Position numbers and translations under genes: made by a program. From Pseudomonas sp. 21 (GTDB lineage Bacteria > Pseudomonadota > Gammaproteobacteria > Pseudomonadales > Pseudomonadaceae): DNA of 41,931 nt. A model generated the notes under the pieces. The model worked only from the letters and a program-made list of their open reading frames with translations. It did no database searches and had not been told where the DNA came from. Positions 8,132 to 15,033 of the stretch are shown one piece after another (positions within the stretch are counted from its first letter, which is position 1; the number at the start of each line of letters is the position of its first letter). The DNA lies in contig NZ_JYOA01000001.1 in NCBI RefSeq assembly GCF_000955805.1, forward strand, positions 5,456-47,386, read 5' to 3'.

Positions 8132-9667
8132 TCAGCCCAGCGCGGGCTCGGCGTGGCGCAGCGACAGTCCCAGCGCGGCGCGGCGGCGCAGCCACGGGCC
8201 GGGGCGGTAACGGGCATCGCCGGTCAGGTCGGTCATGCGTTCGAGAATAGTCAGCAGGCGCGCCGGGCCGACGCTGTCGCCCCAGGCCAGCGGGCCTTGC
8301 GGGTAGCCCAGGCCACGGCGCACGCCTTCGTCGAGGTCGTCGACGCTGGCGATGCGCTGCTGGACGATGTCACCGGCCAGGTTGACGATCAGCGCCAGCA
8401 CGCGCTGGGCGACGAAGCCGACGCTGTCATTGATTACCGTGACGCCTACGCCGTCGGCCGCCAGCAGTGCATGGGCGGCATCGCGCATGGCCGGGGCAGT
8501 CGCCGGGTTCTGCATCAGGCAGCGGTGGCGCTGCAGGTCCAGCAACAGGTCGATGCACAGGGTCCGCGCCGGGGCGGTACCGAAGTTCTGGCAGGCCGTG
8601 GTTGCATCCACACCATAGGGTGCGAGCAGGCACAGCGCCTCGCTGCTGGGTTGGACGCCCTGCTCCAGGGTCGCACCGAGCTTCTTCAGCAACTCGCCGA
8701 GCAACTCGCGGTCCTGGTCGTTCTCCGCACCGATCCACACCGGCGGCAGCGCGGCCACGTTCGGTACCGGTTGCGGCGCCGGCGGATCGATCATCTTGCC
8801 GTCCGCATAGCGATAGAAGCCGCGGCCGACCTTGCGGCCGACGAAGCCGGCCTCGAGCATCTGCCGTGTCAGTGCCGCCGGGCGATAGCGCGGTTCCTGG
8901 TAGAACTGGTTGTAGATGGACTCGATCACCGGGTGGGAAACGTCTAGCGCGGTGAGGTCGAACAGCTCCAGCGGCCCCATGCGGAAGCCCAGGCCCTCGC
9001 GCAGGACGCGATCGATATCGGCCGGTTCGGCGATGGCTTCCTTGAGCATCTGCAGGGCTTCGGTGCTGTAGGCACGGCCGGCGTGGTTGATGATGAAGCC
9101 GGGGGTGTCCTTGGCGCGGATGCCTCGATGGCCCATGCGCGCGGCCAGCGCCACCAGGCTGTCGCCGACCAGCGGGTCGCTGGCCAGGCCGTCGATCACC
9201 TCGACCACCTTCATCAGCGGCACCGGGTTGAAGAAGTGGAAGCCCGCCACCCGCTCCGGATGCTGGCAACCACGGGCAATGCTGGTGACTGACAGCGACG
9301 AGGTGTTGGTGGCGAGGATGCAGTCGGCGCTGACCACCGCTTCCAGATCAGCCAGCAGCGCCTGCTTGGCGTCCAGACGCTCGATGATCGCTTCGACCAC
9401 CAGATCGGAATCCGCCAGCTCGCCCAGGGAACCGGCAACCAGCAGACGCGCCAGGGTGGCGTCGGCCTCGGCGGCAGTGATCTTGCCCTTCTCCGCCAGC
9501 TTGGCGAGGGTGCGACCGAGGTTTTCCCGCGCGGTTTGCGCCGCACCGTCACGGGCATCGAAGAGTTTCACCTGGATGCCGGCCTGGGCGGCAATCTGGG
9601 CGATGCCGCTGCCCATGACCCCCGTGCCAACGATGGCCATGCGTTCAACTGTTCGGATCATGCTCAT
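8132..9667 (-). CDS. Two-domain 3-hydroxyacyl-CoA dehydrogenase (PaaH-like)
   Basis: The protein has 511 residues. An NAD-binding Rossmann fold starts at VGTGVMGSGIAQ (13-24). The catalytic His144 lies in AGFHFFNPVPLMKVVEVI. A C-terminal 3HCDH domain is present twice, about 190-285 and 410-500, the second beginning INDSVGFVAQRVLALIVN. This long two-repeat layout is that of PaaH/PaaC-type 3-hydroxyadipyl-CoA dehydrogenases rather than the ~280-residue short type. It oxidises the 3-hydroxyacyl-CoA made by the hydratase, with NAD+. The ATG overlaps the hydratase TGA by four bases. Confidence 0.93.
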   Translation of the reverse strand: MSMIRTVERMAIVGTGVMGSGIAQIAAQAGIQVKLFDARDGAAQTARENLGRTLAKLAEKGKITAAEADATLARLLVAGSLGELADSDLVVEAIIERLDAKQALLADLEAVVSADCILATNTSSLSVTSIARGCQHPERVAGFHFFNPVPLMKVVEVIDGLASDPLVGDSLVALAARMGHRGIRAKDTPGFIINHAGRAYSTEALQMLKEAIAEPADIDRVLREGLGFRMGPLELFDLTALDVSHPVIESIYNQFYQEPRYRPAALTRQMLEAGFVGRKVGRGFYRYADGKMIDPPAPQPVPNVAALPPVWIGAENDQDRELLGELLKKLGATLEQGVQPSSEALCLLAPYGVDATTACQNFGTAPARTLCIDLLLDLQRHRCLMQNPATAPAMRDAAHALLAADGVGVTVINDSVGFVAQRVLALIVNLAGDIVQQRIASVDDLDEGVRRGLGYPQGPLAWGDSVGPARLLTILERMTDLTGDARYRPGPWLRRRAALGLSLRHAEPALG

Positions 9668-10440
9668 TCCCCCAGGAAACTGGCTTGGCGTTTTTCCAGG
9701 AAGGCGGCGGCGCCCTCCTTCTGGTCTTTCGAGTCGAACAGCAACTGGAAGGCCTTGCGCTCGAGCGTCAACGCGCTGTCCAGCGGCAGGTCGGCACCGG
9801 CGAGCATCACTTCCTTGATCTGCGCCACGGCCAGCGGCGGCAGTGCGGCGATCTCGGCAGCCAGCTCCAGCGCGCGAGGCAGCGTGCGCGAGTCTTCCAC
9901 CACTTCACTGAGCATGCCGATGGCCAGGGCTTCGGGCGCCTTGATCAGGCAGCCGGTCAGGGCGATGCGCATTGCCTGGAACTTGCCCACGGCGCGGATC
10001 AGCCGCTGGGTGCCACCGGCGCCGGGCATCAGGCCGAGTTTCACTTCCGGCTGGCCAAAGCGTGCCGACTCGCCGGCGACGATGATGTCGCAGTGCATCG
10101 CCAGCTCGCAGCCGCCACCCAGGGCGAAACCGTTCACCGCAGCGATCACCGGCTTGGGGCAGCGGGAAATCGCTTCCCACAGCAGCTCGGTGTGGCGACG
10201 GTACATCTCGATGGGGCTGGCCTGGGCGAACTCGCGGATGTCAGCACCGGCGACGAAGCACTCCTCTCCCCCGGTCAGCACCACCGCGCGAACCTCGGGG
10301 TTATCGCTGAGGGCGCGGAAGTGCTCGGCCAGTTGCTGGCGCACCGCAGCATTGAGGGCGTTTTTGGCTTCCGGGCGGTCGATGCGTACAACCGCCACAC
10401 CGTCGGCCTGGATATCGAGATGAACCACACTGGTACTCAT
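9664..10440 (-). CDS. Enoyl-CoA hydratase/isomerase family protein
   Basis: The protein has 258 residues, a normal crotonase length. The oxyanion-hole segments FVAGADIREF and GGGCELAMHCD are present, as are both acidic residues of true hydratases, Glu112 and Glu132 (FGQPEVKLGLMPG). It should hydrate the 2,3-enoyl-CoA, like PaaF. It is the first gene of the minus-strand operon ECH-HAD-thiolase-CoA-transferase(-etfBA-oprD). A GAGGT site lies upstream of the ATG, and an operator candidate sits only 22 bases before the start, where a bound regulator would be well placed to block transcription. Confidence 0.93.
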   Translation of the reverse strand: MSTSVVHLDIQADGVAVVRIDRPEAKNALNAAVRQQLAEHFRALSDNPEVRAVVLTGGEECFVAGADIREFAQASPIEMYRRHTELLWEAISRCPKPVIAAVNGFALGGGCELAMHCDIIVAGESARFGQPEVKLGLMPGAGGTQRLIRAVGKFQAMRIALTGCLIKAPEALAIGMLSEVVEDSRTLPRALELAAEIAALPPLAVAQIKEVMLAGADLPLDSALTLERKAFQLLFDSKDQKEGAAAFLEKRQASFLGE

Positions 10441-10461
10441 GAAAGCGTTGACCTCACATTT

Positions 10462-10484
10462 GTTTCGTCTGACGAAACTACATT
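10462..10484. promoter_or_regulatory. Operator candidate 1: perfect 17-base palindrome
   Basis: GTTTCGTC-T-GACGAAAC (10462-10478) is a perfect inverted repeat with 8-base arms. The sequence TTTCGTCTGACGAAACTACA recurs 163 bases away with two changes. It lies just upstream of the hydratase gene, on its 5' leader or promoter. It is the natural binding-site candidate for the divergent IclR regulator. Confidence 0.7.
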
Positions 10485-10625
10485 CCGTATTTCGATTTCA
10501 TCATAGTGATCCTTAATCGACGCTGTAAACGGTGACGATCCAAATAGCCTTGAAAGCCCTTTAAAACCTGGGCCACAGATATTTTTAGCGGCACGTCTGT
10601 ACTAACCCGTTCAGACCCATTACAA

Positions 10626-10647
10626 TTTCGCCTGACGAAACTGCATT
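10626..10647. promoter_or_regulatory. Operator candidate 2: near-identical copy beside the iclR-like gene
   Basis: TTTCGCC-T-GACGAAA (10626-10640) is the same dyad with one broken pair, and the shared block continues as CTGCATT. It starts 58 bases upstream of the IclR-family ATG. Two copies in the same orientation, one near each divergent gene, fit autoregulation plus control of the catabolic operon. Confidence 0.65.
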
Positions 10648-10683
10648 TTATTTTATTGATTTTCCGAGAATAGGGGTTCTACC

Positions 10684-11550
10684 ATGCGCCGCAACAAGAC
10701 GGAGATGGACTCGGCTGCGCCGACGAAAAACGAAGGTGAAATCGGCCTGCTGGAACGCGGTCTGTACGACCCGGCCACGGCACTGAGCGAAGAGGAAAAC
10801 AGCGGCCAGTTCGTCACGGCCCTGGCTCGCGGCCTGGAGATCCTGCGCTGCTTCACGCCACGGGAAAACGTGCTGAGCAACCAGGACCTGGCCCGCAAGA
10901 CCGACCTGCCCAAGCCGACCGTGACGCGCCTGACCAACACCCTGATGCGCCTGGGCTGCCTCAAGCGCGAGGTGCACTCGGGCAAGTACCAGCTGGACGT
11001 CGGCGTGCTGGGCTTCGGCTACGCGATGCTGTCGAACCTGTCGATCCGCGCGGTGGCCCATCCGCTGATGGAGGAACTGGCCAACCACGCCCAGGCGGCG
11101 GTGGCCATGGCCGCCCGCGACCGTCTGCAGATGGTGTACCTGGACGTGGTCCAGGGACAGGGAAACATGACGATGCGCCGGCAGATCGGCAGTTACCTGC
11201 CGCTGGCGGCGAGCTCGGTGGGCCGCGCGTGCCTCGCGGCGATGCCGGAAAACGAGCGGGAGTTCCTGCTCGAACACATTCGCGAACGCGAACCGGACAC
11301 CTGGCCGGCCATCCGCAAGGGTCTGGACCGCGCCTTCAGGGACTACACCGACTACGGCTACTGTCTGTCGATCGGTGAATGGCACCGCGACGTCAACTCC
11401 GTCGCCGTGCCCTTGGTACACCCGCAGTACGGCCTGCTGGCCTTCAACTGCGGCGGTCCGAGCTTTCAGCTGACACGCGAGAAGCTCGAGGACGACATCG
11501 GGCCCCGCCTGATCAACATGGTCAACAACATAGGTGCCGCCGCTCGCTGA
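10684..11550 (+). CDS. IclR-family transcriptional regulator (PcaR/DcaR-like role)
   Basis: The protein has 288 residues. A ~40-residue polar N-terminal extension precedes the winged helix (FVTALARGLEILRCFTPRENVLSNQDLARKTDLPKPTVTRL, about 43-83). The IclR effector-binding domain spans about 110-280 (YLPLAASSVGRACLAAM, GYCLSIGEWHRDVNSVAVPL). IclR proteins such as PcaR, PcaU and PobR commonly sense aromatic or dicarboxylic acids and control their degradation. The gene stands between the two arms of the regulon, divergent from the hydratase operon and 59 bases upstream of the acyl-CoA dehydrogenase. AGGGG lies 8 bases from the ATG. Confidence 0.92.
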   Translation: MRRNKTEMDSAAPTKNEGEIGLLERGLYDPATALSEEENSGQFVTALARGLEILRCFTPRENVLSNQDLARKTDLPKPTVTRLTNTLMRLGCLKREVHSGKYQLDVGVLGFGYAMLSNLSIRAVAHPLMEELANHAQAAVAMAARDRLQMVYLDVVQGQGNMTMRRQIGSYLPLAASSVGRACLAAMPENEREFLLEHIREREPDTWPAIRKGLDRAFRDYTDYGYCLSIGEWHRDVNSVAVPLVHPQYGLLAFNCGGPSFQLTREKLEDDIGPRLINMVNNIGAAAR

Positions 11551-11609
11551 ATCTCGGGTGACGGTGCCTCGCCAGACCGGCCCGCTCGCGGGCCTTGTGA
11601 GGAGTGCAC

Positions 11610-12764
11610 ATGATCCGAGACCCAGAAACGCTGCAGATACTTCTGGACTCCATCCACCAGTTCGTCGGCGAAGTGCTGATCCCGCGGGAGAACGAGGTTG
11701 CCGAAACCGACGCGATCCCGCAGGACATCGTCCAGCAGATGCGCGAGATGGGCCTGTTCGGCCTGACCATCCCCGAAGAGTTCGGCGGCCTGGGCGTGAC
11801 CATGGAAGAAGAGGTGAACATCACCTTCGAACTGGGCCGCACCTCCCCCGCCTTCCGCTCCTACATCGGTACAAACAACGGCATCGGCTCCATCGGCATC
11901 CTGATCGACGGCACGCCGGAACAGAAAGCCCACTACTTGCCCAAGCTCGCCAGCGGTGAACTGCTCAGCGCCTTCTGCCTGACCGAGCCGGACTCAGGCT
12001 CCGACGCCGCCTCGCTGAAGACCACCGCCGTGCGCGATGGCGACTTCTACGTGCTCAACGGCACCAAGCGCTTCATCACCAACGCCCCGCACGCCGGCAT
12101 CTATACCGTGATGGCCCGCACCAACCCGGCGATCAAGGGTTCCGGCGGCATCAGCGCGTTCATCGTCGAACGCGGCACGCCGGGCATTTCCCTCGGCAAG
12201 CCGGACCACAAGATGGGCCAGAAAGGCGCCCACACCAGCGACGTGATCTTCGACAACGTGCGCATCCCCGCCAGCCAGCTGATTGGCGGCGTCGAGGGCG
12301 TGGGCTTCAAGACCGCCATGAAAGTGCTCGACAAGGGCCGCCTGCACATCGCCGCCCTGAGCGTCGGCGCCGCCGAGCGCATGCTCGCCGACGCGTTGCA
12401 GTACGCCCTGGAGCGCAAGCAGTTCGGCCAGCCGATCGCCGAGTTCCAGCTGATCCAGGCGATGCTCGCCGACAGCAAGGCCGAGATCTACGCCGCCCGC
12501 TGCATGGTGCTGGACGCCGCGCGCAAGCGCGACGAAGGCCGCAACGTCAGCACCGAAGCCTCCTGCGCCAAGATGTTCGCCACCGAGATGTGCGGCCGCG
12601 TCGCTGACCGCTGCGTGCAGATCCACGGCGGCGCCGGCTACGTCAGCGAATACGCCATCGAGCGCTTCTACCGCGACGTCCGCCTGTTCCGACTCTACGA
12701 GGGCACCACCCAGATCCAGCAGGTGATCATCGCCCGCAACATGATCCGCGAAGCCCAGGCCTGA
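11610..12764 (+). CDS. Acyl-CoA dehydrogenase, candidate dicarboxylyl-CoA dehydrogenase
   Basis: The protein has 384 residues, full length. FAD and substrate motifs are FCLTEPDSGSDAASLKTTA (122-140) and GTKRFITNA. The catalytic base is probably Glu364 in LYEGTTQIQ. An Arg83-Ser84 pair (AFRSYIGTNN) aligns by eye with the Arg-Ser of glutaryl-CoA dehydrogenase that contacts the free carboxylate, which would suit an omega-carboxyl acyl-CoA such as adipyl-CoA. The enzyme makes the 2-enoyl-CoA and passes electrons to ETF, encoded across the divergent promoter. The start at 11610 has GAGGAG five bases upstream; an in-frame GTG at 11604 overlaps that site and is rejected. Confidence 0.93.
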   Translation: MIRDPETLQILLDSIHQFVGEVLIPRENEVAETDAIPQDIVQQMREMGLFGLTIPEEFGGLGVTMEEEVNITFELGRTSPAFRSYIGTNNGIGSIGILIDGTPEQKAHYLPKLASGELLSAFCLTEPDSGSDAASLKTTAVRDGDFYVLNGTKRFITNAPHAGIYTVMARTNPAIKGSGGISAFIVERGTPGISLGKPDHKMGQKGAHTSDVIFDNVRIPASQLIGGVEGVGFKTAMKVLDKGRLHIAALSVGAAERMLADALQYALERKQFGQPIAEFQLIQAMLADSKAEIYAARCMVLDAARKRDEGRNVSTEASCAKMFATEMCGRVADRCVQIHGGAGYVSEYAIERFYRDVRLFRLYEGTTQIQQVIIARNMIREAQA

Positions 12765-12895
12765 CACACAAGTTCTGAGGCACCCGACACGGCGGCACGT
12801 GGCCACGCACCACGCGCCCGCCGGCAGGATTCGCACGCACGCTTACCGAGGGTCGGCCAACCGCCCCGCCAACAACTACAACAGGTAATTCGTTC

Positions 12896-14176
12896 ATGGA
12901 AAACACTGCTTCCGCACCGGCTGCGAGCGCCGCCACCCAGAGCAAGACCTGGGTCCTGGTCTTCGCCTTCTGCTTCATCGGCCTGCTGATCGATGGCGCC
13001 GACCTGATGCTCCTCTCCTACAGCCTCACCAGCCTCAAGGCCGAGTTCGGCCTGAGCAACCTCCAGGCCGGCAGCCTGGGCAGTGTCACCCTGGCCGGCA
13101 TGGCCTTCGGCGGCATCTACGGCGGCTGGGCCTGCGACCGCTTCGGCCGGGTCAGGACGGTGGTCTGGACCATCGTGCTGTTCTCCGTCGGCACCGCCAT
13201 CCTCGGGCTGACCCACAACTACTGGCAGTTCGCCGCGGCACGCTTCGTCGCCTCCCTCGGCCTGGGCGCCCTTTACGTGGCCTGTAACACGCTGATGGCC
13301 GAGTACGTGCCGACCAAGTACCGCACCACGGTGCTGGGCACTCTGCAGGCGGGCTGGTCGGTGGGCTACATCGTCGCCACCCTGCTGGCCGGCTGGATCC
13401 TGCCGGACCACGGTTGGCGCTACCTGTTCTACATCGCCATCATCCCGGTGGTGCTGGCCGTGGCCATGCGCAAGCTGATCCCCGAACCCGCTGCCTGGGT
13501 CCAGGCGCAGGCCGAACGCCAGCAGCGCAAGACTGCCGGCCAGTCGAGCGGCGTCGCCGCCGCTCCGCGCCAGAACGCCTTCCGCCAGATCTTCAGCGAC
13601 CCGAAGGCCAGCCGCATGTTCCTGTTCTGGGCGCTGACCGCCGGCTTCCTGCAGTTCGGCTACTACGGCGTGAACAACTGGATGCCGTCGTACCTGGAAA
13701 CCGAGATGGGCATGAACTTCAAGGCCATGACCTCGTACCTGGTGGGCACCTACGCGGCGATGATCCTCGGCAAGGTACTGGCTGGCGTCGCCGCCGACTG
13801 GTTCGGCCGCCGCACCGTGTTCTCCTTCGGCGCCCTGGGCACCGCCGTGTTCCTGCCGGTGATCGTGCTGTTCCACAGCCCGGAGAACATTCTCTGGATG
13901 CTGGTGGTGTTCGGCTTCCTCTACGGCATTCCCTACGGCGTGAACGCGACCTACATGACCGAAAGCTTCGCCGCCGCCTTCCGCGGCACGGCAGTGGGCG
14001 GCGCCTACAACATCGGCCGCATTGGCGCGGCCATCGCTCCGGCGGTGATCGGCTTCCTCGCCACGCAGATGTCCATTGGCGTCGGCTTCCTGGTGATGGG
14101 CGCGGCGTACTTCATCTGCGGCGTGATCCCCGCCCTGCTGATCCGCGACAAGCAGTTCGACCCGCAGCAGGAATGA
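12896..14176 (+). CDS. MFS transporter of the aromatic acid/dicarboxylate:H+ symporter type
   Basis: The protein has 426 residues and about 12 transmembrane helices. Helix 1 carries the DGADLMLLSY signature of the AAHS group (PcaK, MucK, DcaK, BenK). Motif A copies are GGWACDRFGRVR and GVAADWFGRRT, and a long central cytoplasmic loop (about 190-225) separates the halves. It is an inner-membrane proton symporter, probably for the acid degraded by the flanking enzymes. It is 131 bases after the dehydrogenase gene on the same strand and is followed by a strong terminator. Substrate identity is inferred from context only. Confidence 0.92.
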   Translation: MENTASAPAASAATQSKTWVLVFAFCFIGLLIDGADLMLLSYSLTSLKAEFGLSNLQAGSLGSVTLAGMAFGGIYGGWACDRFGRVRTVVWTIVLFSVGTAILGLTHNYWQFAAARFVASLGLGALYVACNTLMAEYVPTKYRTTVLGTLQAGWSVGYIVATLLAGWILPDHGWRYLFYIAIIPVVLAVAMRKLIPEPAAWVQAQAERQQRKTAGQSSGVAAAPRQNAFRQIFSDPKASRMFLFWALTAGFLQFGYYGVNNWMPSYLETEMGMNFKAMTSYLVGTYAAMILGKVLAGVAADWFGRRTVFSFGALGTAVFLPVIVLFHSPENILWMLVVFGFLYGIPYGVNATYMTESFAAAFRGTAVGGAYNIGRIGAAIAPAVIGFLATQMSIGVGFLVMGAAYFICGVIPALLIRDKQFDPQQE

Positions 14177-14202
14177 CCTGAGCGCTCAGCGCCCAGCCAC
14201 GC

Positions 14203-14236
14203 AAAACGCCCGGTGCAGTGCACCGGGCGTTTTTGT
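14203..14236 (+). terminator. Rho-independent terminator of the MFS transporter transcript
   Basis: AAAACGCCCGGTGCA (14203-14217) and its exact complement TGCACCGGGCGTTTT are separated by one base and continue into a T-rich tail (TTTTTG, 14230-14235). It lies 27 bases beyond the MFS stop codon. Confidence 0.9.
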
Positions 14237-14276
14237 TTGTGCGCTCGAAGGACATCGAGGCAAATCGCAGGCAAAA

Positions 14277-14300
14277 AAAGCCCCGCCTAAGCGGGGCTTT
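14277..14300 (-). terminator. Terminator of the cold-shock gene
   Basis: AAAGCCCCGC (14277-14286), loop CTAA, GCGGGGCTTT (14291-14300). Read on the minus strand the stem is followed by a run of Ts (the A-run at 14273-14279 on the plus strand). It lies 19 bases beyond the csp stop. It may also back up the plus-strand terminator. Confidence 0.88.
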
Positions 14301-14318
14301 CTTCGTCAGCGATGTCGA

Positions 14319-14528
14319 TTAGACAGCGCGAACTTGTTCAGCTTGCGGGCCTTTCTGGCCGGCAGTCACAACGAAGCTGACCTTCTGGCCTTCGTCGAGG
14401 GACTTGTAGCCGTTGCCTTCGATCTGACGGAAGTGAACGAATACGTCCGGGCCGCTTTCCGGGGTGATGAAGCCGAAGCCCTTCTCAGCGTTGAACCACT
14501 TGACGATGCCGTTTTGACGATCGGACAT
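14319..14528 (-). CDS. Cold-shock domain protein (CspA/CapB family)
   Basis: The protein has 69 residues, a single cold-shock domain. The RNA-binding motifs are RNP1 KGFGFI (16-21) and RNP2 VFVHF (29-33), with the aromatic Trp11 and Phe12. It binds single-stranded RNA and DNA and acts as an RNA chaperone in the cytoplasm. AGGAGA lies 8 bases before the ATG. The gene has a gene-free leader of up to ~200 bases upstream with a hairpin, as is usual for temperature- or growth-controlled csp mRNAs. It is the only csp in the window and its cold inducibility cannot be read from sequence. Confidence 0.96.
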   Translation of the reverse strand: MSDRQNGIVKWFNAEKGFGFITPESGPDVFVHFRQIEGNGYKSLDEGQKVSFVVTAGQKGPQAEQVRAV

Positions 14529-14736
14529 GATGTTGTCTCCTAAAAGAATGCTAAAGGCCGGCCGAAAGCCGACCGGCGATGAGCTGAATGCGTAGTGAAG
14601 AGGTGCCGAGGAGATGGAGCATCTTGTAGAAGAACATCAAGTCGCGGAACTCGTTACTGGGCAGGCAGCCCATGCAGAATACAAGGTTTGGCGCTAATTC
14701 ATAGCTTTTTTTCACGACCAGTGGTGATTTTGACAA
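14529..14736 (-). promoter_or_regulatory. Probable structured 5' leader of the csp mRNA
   Basis: About 200 bases upstream of csp carry no convincing gene and are less GC-rich than the surroundings. Close to the ribosome site, GCCGGTCGG and CGGCCGGC (within 14554-14578) form a hairpin with a short loop, ending about 20 bases before AGGAGA. A 61-codon TTG-initiated frame crosses the region, but it has no ribosome site and reads through the hairpin. Long leaders are a known control element of csp genes. I could not place a convincing promoter. Confidence 0.45.
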
Positions 14737-14818
14737 ATGGTCGAGCTATCTCGGCCAAATTCGCAAAAGACGTGTAGGCTGGCCGGGCCGGTTTGGCGCC
14801 CAACGCAAAGGTGACTTC

Positions 14819-14986
14819 ATGACTGACTCACAGCTGATTCGCGAACGTTCGGAGCTTGATGAAAAGATTGCCGCTTTCCTCTCCCAGGGTGGCGAAATCC
14901 AGGAAATCCCCGTTGGCCAGCTGGCAGTGAAGGTCGAGCGGAAGTCGCAGTGGGCGAAGTCCGATGGGAAGAAACCGGCGCCCTAA
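14819..14986 (+). CDS. 55-residue conserved-looking small protein, function unknown
   Basis: A short frame with ATG at 14819 preceded by AAGGTGA and a TAA at 14984. The protein starts MTDSQLIRERSELDEKIAAF, continues LSQGGEIQEIPVGQLAVKV and ends in a Lys-rich tail (KSDGKKPAP). An amphipathic helix followed by the GGEIQEIPVG segment looks like a small DNA- or protein-binding module. I recall similar unnamed proteins in pseudomonads but cannot assign a family. It is followed at once by a perfect terminator and lies divergent from csp, so it appears to be a stand-alone gene. Confidence 0.7.
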   Translation: MTDSQLIRERSELDEKIAAFLSQGGEIQEIPVGQLAVKVERKSQWAKSDGKKPAP

Positions 14987-15004
14987 GCGTCTGAATGCAT
15001 GAAG

Positions 15005-15028
15005 AAAACCCCGCCATGGCGGGGTTTT
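15005..15028. terminator. Bidirectional terminator between the small gene and otsA
   Basis: A perfect 24-base palindrome, AAAACCCCGCC facing GGCGGGGTTTT around AT. It has A and T tracts on both sides, so it can end transcription from the 55-codon gene (+) and from otsA (-), whose stop is 6 bases away. Confidence 0.88.
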
Positions 15029-15033
15029 GCGTT

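Noticed and set aside
14551-14736. 61-codon minus-strand frame upstream of csp
   Set aside because: TTG start, no ribosome site, crosses a hairpin near the csp Shine-Dalgarno sequence; better explained as mRNA leader.
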